Positions 19,245 through 28,010 of a stretch of DNA of 64,000 bases are shown piece by piece. Position 1 is the stretch's first letter, and each line of letters begins with the position of its first letter. The notes below the pieces were generated by a model, which saw nothing but the letters and a program-made list of their open reading frames with translations, did no database searches and was not told the DNA's origin. The DNA is taken from contig NZ_AP024619.1 of NCBI RefSeq assembly GCF_019668485.1, positions 991,001 through 1,055,000 on the forward strand, in the 5' to 3' direction. Source of the DNA: Gelria sp. Kuro-4 (GTDB lineage: Bacteria; Bacillota; DTU030; DUMP01). A program made the translations under genes and the position numbers.

Positions 19245-20276
19245 ATGGAGCAGCTCTTAAACACACTTTACGTAATGACACAGGGTGCCTACGTGCGTTT
19301 GGATCACGAAACCCTCAAGGTAGAGGTCGAAGGATCAACGCAGGTGCAGGTACCCTTGCACCATTTGGGCGGGATTATCTGTTTAGGGAACGTTTTGATT
19401 AGCCCAGGGGTCATACACGCCTGTGCCGACGATGGCCGCTTTATCGTCATGCTGGATCATGTCGGACGCTTTAAAGCCCGTGTAGTGGGACCTACTACCG
19501 GCAACGTACTATTGCGACGCGCTCAACATAAGGCCCTTGACGATTCACAAAAGACCTTGGCCATTGCGCGCAACTTGGTGGCGGGTAAAATAAGGAACGC
19601 GCGAACGATAGTACTGCGGGGGGCGCGAGAGGCAGAAGAAAAAGAAGACGAAGCTGGTTTGCGGGAAACCGCCAATAGGCTGGCGTGTTCCTTGTCGCAT
19701 CTAGAACGAAGCACCGCAATAGAAGAGGTGCGCGGCATTGAAGGTGAGGCTGCACGGACCTACTTTAGCTCTTTTGCCCGACTCATTCGTGCCGACCGGG
19801 CTGCATTTACCCCTAAGGGACGAACCCGACGCCCGCCACGGGACCGCATCAATGCTTTGCTTTCCTTTTTGTACGCGCTTGTTTTAACTGATTGCCTGGC
19901 CGCGGCGGAAGGAGTTGGACTTGATCCGCAGGTAGGGTACCTCCACACGCTGCGTCCGGGGCGCCCTGCCTTGGCCCTAGACTTAATGGAGGAGTTCCGC
20001 ACTGTTCTGGCCGACCGCGTCGCCTTAACCCTCGTGAACCGGCGGCAGATTACACCCGATCACTTCGAAGAGCGACCCGGTGGTTCGGTCTACTTAAACG
20101 ACAGTGGGCGAAGGGAGGTGGCGGTGGCTTATCAAAAGAGGAAGCAGGAAACGGTTACGCACCCTTTGTTGGAGCGAGCGGAGCCGCTGGGAATGATGCC
20201 GCATATCCAAGCGCGCCTGCTGGCCCGGACACTACGGGGTGATTTACCAGAGTACCCGCCATTTACTTACCGGTAG
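19245..20276 (+). CDS. cas1: Cas1 integrase of the type I-C system
   Basis: I chose ATG 19245, giving 343 residues that begin MEQLLNTLYVMTQGAYVRLD, the standard I-C Cas1 start. The frame is open further upstream but overlaps cas4 and does not look like Cas1. The catalytic domain shows EVRGIEGEAARTYFSSF (glutamate), VGYLHTLRPGRPALALDLMEEFR (histidine and acidic residue) and RDRINALLSFLYALV. cas2 follows immediately. The protein differs strongly from the I-B Cas1, so each system carries its own adaptation module. Confidence 0.94.
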   Translation: MEQLLNTLYVMTQGAYVRLDHETLKVEVEGSTQVQVPLHHLGGIICLGNVLISPGVIHACADDGRFIVMLDHVGRFKARVVGPTTGNVLLRRAQHKALDDSQKTLAIARNLVAGKIRNARTIVLRGAREAEEKEDEAGLRETANRLACSLSHLERSTAIEEVRGIEGEAARTYFSSFARLIRADRAAFTPKGRTRRPPRDRINALLSFLYALVLTDCLAAAEGVGLDPQVGYLHTLRPGRPALALDLMEEFRTVLADRVALTLVNRRQITPDHFEERPGGSVYLNDSGRREVAVAYQKRKQETVTHPLLERAEPLGMMPHIQARLLARTLRGDLPEYPPFTYR

Positions 20277-20285
20277 GTGGTAGTT

Positions 20286-20576
20286 ATGGAGATCTTGGTG
20301 TCCTACGATGTCTCCACTGAGTCAGAAGGCGGCCGCAAACGACTGCGAAAGGTTGCCCAGGCTTGTAAGGACTACGGCCAGCGGGTCCAAAAGTCTGTCT
20401 TCGAGTGCTCAGTTAATGACGTCCAGTACGAGCGCCTAAAGCAGCGGCTTCTGGAGTATATCGATGAAAAAGAAGACAGCCTTCGCATCTACATGCTTCG
20501 TGAACCCCGCGCTAAATATGTAGAAACCTTTGGCGTAGACCTAAGGATAGACTTCAACGACCCGCTAGTTCTGTAG
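20286..20576 (+). CDS. cas2: Cas2 of the type I-C system
   Basis: From ATG 20286 the product has 96 residues, the usual I-C length, and begins MEILVSYDVSTESEGG. A GTG at 20277 would add three residues. The conserved core KACxxYGxRVQxSVFEC is present as QACKDYGQRVQKSVFEC, followed by EDSLRIYMLREP. It forms the bridge of the integration complex. The stop is followed by the leader of array 2. Confidence 0.94.
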   Translation: MEILVSYDVSTESEGGRKRLRKVAQACKDYGQRVQKSVFECSVNDVQYERLKQRLLEYIDEKEDSLRIYMLREPRAKYVETFGVDLRIDFNDPLVL

Positions 20577-20741
20577 CGCGAACCGGGAGCCGTGACAAAA
20601 AGTAGGAGGATTCGCGATGCACGCCAGTCAAGGGCTTGTCCGCTCTTTTATTAAGATCTCCTTTAGAAGAAGAGCTGGAAAGAGCGGGTTCGCGCATTTG
20701 CACCGTGGAACCAAGAGCCCAAGCCTGCTGGCGCGAATGCT
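20577..20741 (+). promoter_or_regulatory. leader of CRISPR array 2
   Basis: These 165 bp lie between cas2 and the first 37-bp repeat. Two inverted repeats are nested in it: GCGCGAACC (20576-20584) with GGTTCGCGC (20687-20695), and CGCTCTTT (20641-20648) with AAAGAGCG (20679-20686). The right halves touch each other. They could be binding sites or an RNA structure. The leader side is supported by the adjoining adaptation genes and by repeat decay at the other end. An AGGAGG at 20606-20611 precedes a short ATG frame but I do not see a conserved protein in it. Confidence 0.65.
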
Positions 20742-23700
20742 GTCGCACCCGGCCTCCAAGCCGGGTGAGGATTGAAACATTGAGTCGGACTTACTTCCCA
20801 AGCAGATTAACGTCGCACCCGGCCTCCAAGCCGGGTGAGGATTGAAACCTCCATTAACCGGGTAACGGTTGCAATCTGCTCGGGAGTCGCACCCGGCCTC
20901 CAAGCCGGGTGAGGATTGAAACCCGGTCTACAGGGGACAGGGTTTTGAGCACGTCTGTCGCACCCGGCCTCCAAGCCGGGTGAGGATTGAAACATCCAAG
21001 GCCTTGCAGCGGGTCTTGGTGATTATGGTCGCACCCGGCCTCCAAGCCGGGTGAGGATTGAAACCTGCCTATGGATGACCGTCAGTACGAGGTGGGCAGT
21101 CGCACCCGGCCTCCAAGCCGGGTGAGGATTGAAACACCAACCTGACCACCACGTGGGGCGGCGTGTTTGTCGCACCCGGCCTCCAAGCCGGGTGAGGATT
21201 GAAACCTGGTAGTAAGTAATCCCATCAATAGGCCGTAGACTGTCGCACCCGGCCTCCAAGCCGGGTGAGGATTGAAACAATATCCCTAAAGGCTGCCGCC
21301 CGCTTGGTTCGTGTCGCACCCGGCCTCCAAGCCGGGTGAGGATTGAAACCTGGAGACGGCCCAGCTAACTATTCGGCAGATCGCGTCGCACCCGGCCTCC
21401 AAGCCGGGTGAGGATTGAAACGGCACCGGGTGTCGATCCAGCAGCCCGTCAAGACCCGTCGCACCCGGCCTCCAAGCCGGGTGAGGATTGAAACGCAGGC
21501 CGTTACGGGCAACACCGCCGTGGAGTGGGTCGCACCCGGCCTCCAAGCCGGGTGAGGATTGAAACCTCGGTGCCAAGGCCGCCGGCGTATTGGTTTGCCG
21601 TCGCACCCGGCCTCCAAGCCGGGTGAGGATTGAAACGGCACCGGGTGTCGATCCAGCAGCCCGTCAAGACCCGTCGCACCCGGCCTCCAAGCCGGGTGAG
21701 GATTGAAACCATGGAATGCTACCACGCCAGCGGGCACCAGCGTGTCGCACCCGGCCTCCAAGCCGGGTGAGGATTGAAACCCCCCATTGCTTAAAGAAGA
21801 AAGGCACCTGCGCCTGTCGCACCCGGCCTCCAAGCCGGGTGAGGATTGAAACATAGGCGATTCTGTCCACACTTCGACTACCTTAACGTCGCACCCGGCC
21901 TCCAAGCCGGGTGAGGATTGAAACCGCGTACAGCCGCACCAGTTTGCGCGCCGCCGCACGTCGCACCCGGCCTCCAAGCCGGGTGAGGATTGAAACCGCT
22001 TATACTGGGCAGTGATGTCCGCCCAGTATAAGTCGCACCCGGCCTCCAAGCCGGGTGAGGATTGAAACATCTTTTGCTTTCCAACTCTCCAATGCCGTTT
22101 TTATCGTCGCACCCGGCCTCCAAGCCGGGTGAGGATTGAAACTCAATAAAGTACTTGGCAGACGTATTCCGGATCGCCGGTCGCACCCGGCCTCCAAGCC
22201 GGGTGAGGATTGAAACCCCGTATCTCTATCAAGTCGTCACATGGCTTAAAGGTCGCACCCGGCCTCCAAGCCGGGTGAGGATTGAAACCTTACGGCGGTC
22301 ATAACCTGCTCTACTGTGCTAGAGTCGCACCCGGCCTCCAAGCCGGGTGAGGATTGAAACTTCCAGCACAGCATCATAGCCGTAGTCGTTATAGGTCGCA
22401 CCCGGCCTCCAAGCCGGGTGAGGATTGAAACTCCGACCTTTGGGGTAGATTTAACGCACGTCTGTTCGTCGCACCCGGCCTCCAAGCCGGGTGAGGATTG
22501 AAACGTCATTCGGCTGGTCGTGCAGGAGCCAGGCCACAGTCGCACCCGGCCTCCAAGCCGGGTGAGGATTGAAACAACGTCATGTTCACGAGCATGGGCT
22601 TCGGTGAACGTCGCACCCGGCCTCCAAGCCGGGTGAGGATTGAAACCTAGCCTGTGAGCGGCACCTGCGCGACCTGGATACGTCGCACCCGGCCTCCAAG
22701 CCGGGTGAGGATTGAAACGTCGAGCGCGTGAACATCGGCGAGAACCAGACCCGTCGCACCCGGCCTCCAAGCCGGGTGAGGATTGAAACAGCAGGGCCGC
22801 CATCCCCGCCACACACTGGACAGGTCGCACCCGGCCTCCAAGCCGGGTGAGGATTGAAACCACAAAGTCCTGTGCCATCACATAGGCTTCTAGTGTCGCA
22901 CCCGGCCTCCAAGCCGGGTGAGGATTGAAACACAGCTATCTTTTTCGCACCCTCTATCACGAACGTCGTCGCACCCGGCCTCCAAGCCGGGTGAGGATTG
23001 AAACACCGAAGATATTGCTGGCTGGAATCCTGGCGATTAGTCGCACCCGGCCTCCAAGCCGGGTGAGGATTGAAACTCGCCCATAATAACCTCATGCAGC
23101 CGCTGGTACGCGTCGCACCCGGCCACCAAGCCGGGTGAGGATTGAAAGGGATGGCATCTTTGCTTCCTGCCACCGCGTCGAAGTCGCACCCGGCCACCAA
23201 GCCGGGTGAGGATTGAAAGACATAGTACGTTGCCATTGCTTTCGTCCCCCTGCCGTCGCACCCGGCCTCCAAGCCGGGTGAGGATTGAAACAGCACCCTA
23301 TCTCGTAAGGCCGGCGGCACTGTGCGTCGCACCCGGCCTCCAAGCCGGGTGAGGATTGAAACCTACGTCCTTGGTATCCTCTGGGCTTGGCGCTTCGCCC
23401 GTCGCACCCGGCCACCAAGCCGGGTGAGGATTGAAACTCCGGATATGGTTCCACTCAAGACTCAAGAAGTTGCGTCGCACCCGGCCACCAAGCCGGGTGA
23501 GGATTGAAACGCCATACTCTGCCCTACCTGACCAGCGATGTCCCGTCGCACCCGGCCACCAAGCCGGGTGAGGATTGAAACGGCGCCGCCGGTGGTTCCT
23601 GCCACGCCACGCCCAGGTCGCACCCGGCCACCAAGCCGGGTGAGGATTGAAACCTGCCGGATCACATGATAGTCCTGCCCTCTGACCGTCGCACCCGGCC

Positions 23701-24589
23701 ACCAAGCCAGGTGAGGATTGAAACCGTGATGGTGGTAAGTGGTGGGCAGAGACTAAGGTGTCGCACCCGGCCACCAAGCCGGGTGAGGATTGAAACGTTG
23801 CTCCAGCTGGCACCCTTGATGGACACATGGCCAGTCGCACCCGGCCACCAAGCCGGGTGAGGATTGAAACGCCGTCGAGGGAGTGAGAACCGCCGACAAG
23901 CTCAGTCGCACCCGGCCACCAAGCCGGGTGAGGGTTGAAACTCACCGAAGTAAGGGCAACAAAACGCGCACGTTTTCGTCGCACCCGGCCTCCAAGCCGG
24001 GTGAGGGTTGAAACCACTCCCCAACTTCTCTCGCTAGCGCTGCAAAGTCGTCGCACCCGGCCTCCAAGCCGGGTGAGGGTTGAAACAACTCAGCCACGGG
24101 CACCACGCTCCCCTCCTCGGGTCGTCGCACCCGGCCACCAAGCCGGGTGAGGGTTGAAACCTGTTAGCGTACGGCCTGTTATTCGCGGGAAGGAGGTCGC
24201 ACCCGGCCACCAAGCCGGGTGAGGGATTGAAACTAGCAAACTGCACAACGGCTGCTGCAGCCTGCCAGTCGGACCCGGCCACCAAGCCGGGTGAGGATTG
24301 AAACCGGCCCGAGAACGCGAAATCTGAACCGATACCCGTCGCACCCGGCCACCAAGCCGGGTGAGGATTGAAACGTGAACGGCAAACTGGTAATCAAAGA
24401 CAGGCCGCGTCGCACCCGGCCACCAAGCCAGGTGAGGATTGAAACGGAAGCACAACCGTAACCTTTACCTTCTCATCACCGTCGCACCCGGCTTCCAAGC
24501 CGGGTGGGAATTGAAACGCCCTGCCGGCAACGACGATGAACTCATCGCCGCCGTCGCACCCGGCATCCAAGCCAGGTGAAGATTGAAAC
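20742..24589 (+). CRISPR. CRISPR array 2 (type I-C), 54 repeats of 37 bp
   Basis: By hand count there are 54 repeats of 37 bp, with spacers of about 33-37 bp. The consensus starts GTCGCACCCGGCCTCCAAGC and ends CGGGTGAGGATTGAAAC. CCCGGC and GCCGGG form a stem around the TCCAA loop, as in type I-C repeats. From repeat 34 (23112) the loop often reads ACCAA. Repeats 45-49 have GAGGGTTGAAAC (49 with an extra A). The last two repeats carry stem changes. Spacer 10 (21422-21457) and spacer 13 (21637-21672) are identical. Leader at the 20.7-kb end; degeneration at the 24.5-kb end. Frames with repeated FQSSPGLEAGCD or FNPHPAWRPGAT on the minus strand are the repeat translated. Confidence 0.99.
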
Positions 24590-24794
24590 AAGGTAAGGAT
24601 TGCAACAGGCGGGTTGGCATGTCATAATTACAATAAAACGCATCTCTTTTCAGTAGTCTGGGAGCGATTCAGGGCTGCATTACGCTAGGAGAAGAATGAA
24701 ACGCGAGCAGCAAAGGATAAGATTGACAAGGTCTTACCGACATTTTTTAGAGCACCTGCAAATCGGGAATTGATAAGCAGGTGAGGATTGAAAC
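24590..24794 (+). repeat. decayed tail of CRISPR array 2
   Basis: Past the last full repeat three scraps resemble the 3' end of the 37-bp repeat: AAGGTAAGGATTGCAAC at 24590-24606, AGGAGAAGAATGAAAC near 24687-24702, and GCAGGTGAGGATTGAAAC at 24777-24794. Their spacing (about 90 bp) is longer than a normal unit, so they are relics and not working repeats. They mark the old, trailer end of the array. Confidence 0.6.
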
Positions 24795-24949
24795 GTTATA
24801 CTAGTTAACTATTGCAGCGGTTATTGCGGGTAGCGTGCCACTCCGCCTTTCTTTTTTGCTTGGAGAGTTTGCGGCTGGATACTAATCGAGTCTAACCATG
24901 ATGGTTCAGTTGCTCGACCTCTGGGATGAACAGCTAAGAGTTGGAAGTG

Positions 24950-25254
24950 ATGTCTACCGCCAGCAGTGCCGAGGTGGCAGCGTGTACGGGTCAAGGGGCG
25001 GGCTTGCCCGCTTGTGCCGACGGCGAGCACATCTGTCTCAGCACGGTGCCGATCTTTGCCGCTCTCAGCCGGGCCGAACTGCAGCAGGTGAACGACCTGC
25101 TGCTGACGAAGAAGGAGTTCAAAAAGGGAGAGCTCCTATTTAAGCGCAGGGAGCTGGAGAACCGGCTCTGCATTGTGCGCACGGCCGTGTGAAGCTCTAC
25201 ACGCTTTCGGCGGAGGGGTGCCAACAGACGGTGCGGATCTTAGAGCACGGAGAT
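24950..25254 (+). pseudogene. Crp/Fnr-family regulator, N-terminal remnant with frameshift
   Basis: The frame from 24950 encodes a cyclic-nucleotide-binding-domain start: ICLSTVPIFAALSRAELQQV, then KEFKKGELLFKRRELENRLCIVRTA, and stops at 25192. The continuation is in another frame from 25189: KLYTLSAEGCQQTVRILEHGD. Together they give the first 90 or so residues of a Crp/Fnr regulator with one frameshift. The rest of the sensor domain and the HTH are missing; the sequence runs straight into a P-type ATPase tail. Non-functional as it stands. Confidence 0.72.
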
Positions 25255-25258
25255 ATGC

Positions 25259-25477
25259 CGCCAGACCCTGCGCAACATCAAAAAAAGTGTTGCCTTCGCT
25301 GTACTGGTGGTGCTGCTCCTGGTGGGCGGGGTCATCGGACAGGCGGTAGTACTGGGTTTCGGCATGTTGGTCCACGAGGCCAGCGTGCTCCTCGTGATCC
25401 TCAAACGCTATGCGGCTGCTGAACTACCGGGAAGGTTTGAAGTAGATAGACGCAGCCTGATCAAAAATATCGCGTAA
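25259..25477 (+). pseudogene. C-terminal remnant of a heavy-metal P1B-type ATPase
   Basis: The frame reads RQTLRNIKKSVAFAVLVVLL, then a hydrophobic stretch ending GMLVHEASVLLVILKRYAA. That is the last two membrane helices of CadA/ZntA-type metal ATPases, whose HE(A/G)S(V/T) element is conserved. About 70 codons survive, with no start. It abuts the Crp/Fnr remnant, so one deletion probably removed the regulator end and most of the ATPase. Crp/Fnr-like regulators often sit beside such pumps. Confidence 0.65.
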
Positions 25478-25479
25478 AG

Positions 25480-25538
25480 TCAACACCGTCTGTAGATGGC
25501 GGGGTGAGTTTGTTATAGTGAAGCAAGAGAAAGCGGCA
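25480..25538 (+). repeat. copy of the element found downstream of CRISPR array 1
   Basis: The sequence CACCGTCTGTAGATGGCGGG followed by GTGAGTTTGTTATAGTGAAG resembles 12936-12990, where it forms a perfect hairpin followed by GAGTTTGTTATATTGAAG. In this copy the stem has mismatches. It lies directly ahead of the fossil cas3, so it may be part of an ancestral cas promoter or a terminator moved with the duplicated locus. Confidence 0.6.
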
Positions 25539-25542
25539 CAGT

Positions 25543-25958
25543 CTCCAATTGTGACGACTACGTTCAACCAGCTTTTCCGGGCACTGTTTCCGGTGAGGGC
25601 TCAACACACCTTGAGACTGAACAGCCTGTCTGATGCCTTTATAATCATCGCCGAACCTTATCGGTGGGACGGTATGAAACCTCTTCTTGCGAATGCTCCA
25701 GGCCGCAACGGAGCTTAATGGCTGCCGGATACTCTTTTCGACTGCCCCCTGGCGCCAGAAGTGGAATCGCCGAGAAGGTATGAAATCTCTAGCGTTCCAG
25801 ACCCGTTCGACGAGAACTCGAGGCCGCCTGCGGGAGATGGAACGCGCCAGCTGGCCAAGATCCGTTTGGGTCCGATTACCCTCACGTTGATACGTTCGTA
25901 CCGTTCGGAGAGGATCTGCTGGCGCCACGGATACGGAACCTCCTCCTCTATTTTGCGG
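25543..25958 (+). pseudogene. fossil of a second type I-B cas3 (two joined fragments)
   Basis: The segment starting CCAATTGTGACGACTACGTT matches the intact I-B cas3 around 4335-4660 (the TTTFNQLFRALFPVRAQHTL region), with small deletions and frameshifts; the DEPQ box reads AEPY. From about 25867 the text jumps to the match of 5262-5350 (PDYPHIDTFVPYG region). The first 1.1 kb and much of the helicase are gone. It is decayed and cannot make a Cas3. Confidence 0.88.
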
Positions 25959-25980
25959 GGCGTTACGTGAACTGGGTTTT

Positions 25981-26167
25981 ATCGGCAACATCAAGATTGA
26001 CCTGGTGCGCGGTGCCAAAGGCAGTGTTCCCGTAAAGCGTGAAGCCAACACGCTCTGCCTCGTAACCGAGGAAGGGAAACGCTTCCTACCCGTGGAAGAA
26101 TCAGTGAGATCCACGTCCGGAAAGCTTGACTTGAACAAACGGTTCCTGGAACTCTTCACGGAAAAAA
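25981..26167 (+). pseudogene. fossil fragments of a second type I-B cas4 and cas1
   Basis: Positions 25981-26033 match cas4 at 6043-6095 (IGNIKIDLVRGAKGS). Positions 26037-26167 match the cas1 N-terminal region at about 6434-6570 (ANTLCLVTEEGKRFLPVEE then LDLNKRFLELF). The two are fused by a deletion that removed the end of cas4 and the start of cas1. Both pieces keep the order of the intact operon. Confidence 0.88.
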
Positions 26168-26168
26168 G

Positions 26169-26281
26169 GGCCGGCTGGGACAATATGTATTAAAAGGTGA
26201 CCCCGCTATGCTGCAGGTGGCACTCGATTGCGGTATCGGCGCTAGGAACAGCCAGGGCTTTGGATGCTGGAGCCGATTTAG
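26169..26281 (+). pseudogene. fossil 3' end of a second type I-B cas6
   Basis: This 113-bp piece matches the last part of cas6 (about 8296-8409): GWLGQYV, DPAMLQVALDCGIGARNSQG, with a one-base loss near GFG that shifts the final codons. cas2 and most of cas6 are missing. It is immediately followed by the copied leader. Confidence 0.88.
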
Positions 26282-26428
26282 CCCTTGTCGTCGATCCTCA
26301 GTAGTGTCAAGAACCGTGGAGATCGACACCAGCACAAACCACAGAGTCACGGCCTTTTCCCAAGCAGACTGACTCAAAAGAGCCAAGAAGGCGTAAGGAA
26401 AAGGCCAGCATTTTCAGCCCCGTGACGG
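26282..26428 (+). promoter_or_regulatory. conserved copy of the type I-B CRISPR leader
   Basis: The 147 bp have exactly the length of the leader at 8410-8556 and differ by about nine substitutions and no net indel. The neighbouring cas fragments, in contrast, are full of deletions. This points to retention by use, for instance as an integration site for the intact Cas1-Cas2, or to recent gene conversion. Confidence 0.82.
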
Positions 26429-26721
26429 GTTCTAAGCCTACCTACGAGGGATGGAAACAAATCACATCATACCCAAACTTCCGAGACTGGGAAGTTCTAA
26501 GCCTACCTACGAGGGATGGAAACACTCGACCTCGGCCTTCCTCGTAGCGGCCAGCTCGCTGTTCTAAGCCTACCTACGAGGGATGGAAACCCGTAAACAT
26601 GGTACGGTTCCCACGCCCTGGATTCGTTCTAAGCCTACCTACGAGGGATGGAAACAATGCTCGCTGGTGGCTTCAGGTGTTGGCAGCAACCGTTCTAAGC
26701 CTACCTACGAGGGATGGAAAC
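26429..26721 (+). CRISPR. CRISPR mini-array 3, five repeats of 30 bp
   Basis: Five identical repeats start at 26429, 26494, 26561, 26626 and 26692, giving four spacers of 35-38 bp. The repeat differs from array 1 at two positions: GTTCTAAGCC for GTTCTGAGCC, and GAGGGATGG for GAGGAATGG. The 8-nt handle ATGGAAAC is unchanged, so the intact Cas6 and Cascade could use its RNAs. All five are identical, without the decay seen at the ends of arrays 1 and 2. Confidence 0.97.
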
Positions 26722-26818
26722 ACCCAAAAGCCAACGCCGCACCATCCACCGCACGGAGGATTCTTTTCCCATTTCGGCACCATGGTTTTTCAGGGGACTC
26801 TAGTTAAGGAGGTGCACA

Positions 26819-26932
26819 ATGCCACCCCGTCGGCGTGATGATATCAGTCGTGCCCTGCACAGCCCGGACAAATCTTGCAGGAAGGTTACTTGCTGGAGGA
26901 GACACAGGCTCAGTAGTAAAGCCTCTGGATAA
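26819..26932 (+). other. possible 37-codon reading frame or remnant upstream of the SWIM gene
   Basis: An excellent ribosome site (AAGGAGGTGCACA) precedes an ATG that opens a 37-codon frame starting MPPRRRDDISRALHSPDK. In another frame the following bases read GQILQEGYLLEETQAQ and then stop, which looks more like protein. The likely reading is a small gene with a frameshift. The rest of 26722-27002 shows nothing I can name. Confidence 0.3.
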
Positions 26933-27002
26933 AAGAAGTTTTCAGCTCGAGCCAACGATGCGTAAAGATTTATAAGCTAAGCGGGAGGAAGAGCGGCTTT
27001 CC

Positions 27003-28010
27003 ATGAAGAATGGCAGTGCGCAGCGTTTAACCGAGGCGGCCATCCGCGAACTGGCAGATGAGCGTAGCTTTGAGCGCGGGTGGGATTATTACAAGGATGG
27101 GGCCGTCCAGGAGCCGGCACGCCGCAGAAACGAGCTTTACGGATTGTGTTACGGATCGAGAGATGAGCCTTACAGGGTGAAAGTTGTTCTGGAGGACAGC
27201 GGTATTCGTGAGGCCTACTGTACCTGCCCCCGCGGCGGGTTCTGCAAGCATATCGTGGCCTTGTTACTCACGTACGTTCATGAACCCGAGGCTTTTTCTG
27301 GCTTGGATGAGCTGGAGGCCATGCTGGCTCGCTTGAGTAAAGAAGAACTCGTGAGGCTAATAATCGATCTGGTTCAGTGCGACACCTCTCTCTTGGCAGC
27401 GGTGAGGCGGGCGGTCTCTTTGTCTGCCGACGAGGTGGACGCGGCCATGCTGCGCCGGGAGGTGCAGCGAATTTTGCGCTACAGGGATCCCTACGACATG
27501 GAAGAGGGTTTGCAGGACTTGCTGGCGATGGCCGAAAGCCTGGCGGCTAAAGGAGAGTGGGTGGGAGCAGGTTTGGTTTATAAAGAGCTGCTGGCCGTCC
27601 TGGCCGCCTGTTACGAAACTAATCTGCGCAGCATGGACGATGATGGGATCCTGGCTGCCCTGGCGGGGGACTGCGTGGAAGGTTTAAGCGAATGCTTGAG
27701 GAAAAGCTGCGTTGATACGGGCACGAGGCAGGCGTGGCTGGCTGCTCTCTTGGAGGCCGAACTGGCCGATATCGCGGTCGGCGGGGTGGACTTCGGCGAA
27801 GGCGCTTTCGAGGTAATTCTGGATCTCGCTACTCCCGAGGAGTGGCCTCCCCTGGAGGAGCGGGTGCGCGCGCTTATTCTCCAAAGCGACGGTTGGGCCA
27901 GAGATAATCTGGTGGCTCTCTTGGTAAAGTGGAACGAAAAACACGGCCGGCACGAGGAGGCCCGGCGAGTGATCCGCGAGCTGGGCACCCCGAAGCAGAT
28001 AATGTCGTGA
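27003..28010 (+). CDS. SWIM zinc-finger domain protein
   Basis: This is a 335-residue protein. The SWIM motif (CxC...CxH) is clear at residues about 74-84: CTCPRGGFCKH, followed by the usual IVALLL helix. The N-terminal part (ERGWDYYKDGAV) is typical of SWIM proteins that accompany SNF2 helicases. The remaining 250 residues are helical and resemble the repeat-rich tails of these proteins. ATG start after AAGCGGGAGGAAGAGCGG. No SNF2 partner is next to it; upstream is the CRISPR graveyard, downstream a decayed antitoxin. SWIM domains bind DNA or proteins. The role here is unknown. Confidence 0.75.
   Translation: MKNGSAQRLTEAAIRELADERSFERGWDYYKDGAVQEPARRRNELYGLCYGSRDEPYRVKVVLEDSGIREAYCTCPRGGFCKHIVALLLTYVHEPEAFSGLDELEAMLARLSKEELVRLIIDLVQCDTSLLAAVRRAVSLSADEVDAAMLRREVQRILRYRDPYDMEEGLQDLLAMAESLAAKGEWVGAGLVYKELLAVLAACYETNLRSMDDDGILAALAGDCVEGLSECLRKSCVDTGTRQAWLAALLEAELADIAVGGVDFGEGAFEVILDLATPEEWPPLEERVRALILQSDGWARDNLVALLVKWNEKHGRHEEARRVIRELGTPKQIMS

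Noticed and set aside
20628-24591. Minus-strand frames with repeated FQSSPGLEAGCD or FNPHPAWRPGAT
   Set aside because: Translation of the 37-bp repeat of array 2.
24777-24794. GCAGGTGAGGATTGAAAC as a 55th repeat of array 2
   Set aside because: Half the repeat is missing and the distance to the last repeat is wrong. It is listed only as array decay.
24866-24897. Text resembling the 3' end of 23S rRNA (TGGATACTAATCGAGTCTAACC)
   Set aside because: Only about 20 bp with gaps and no other rRNA sequence around it; chance similarity is likely.
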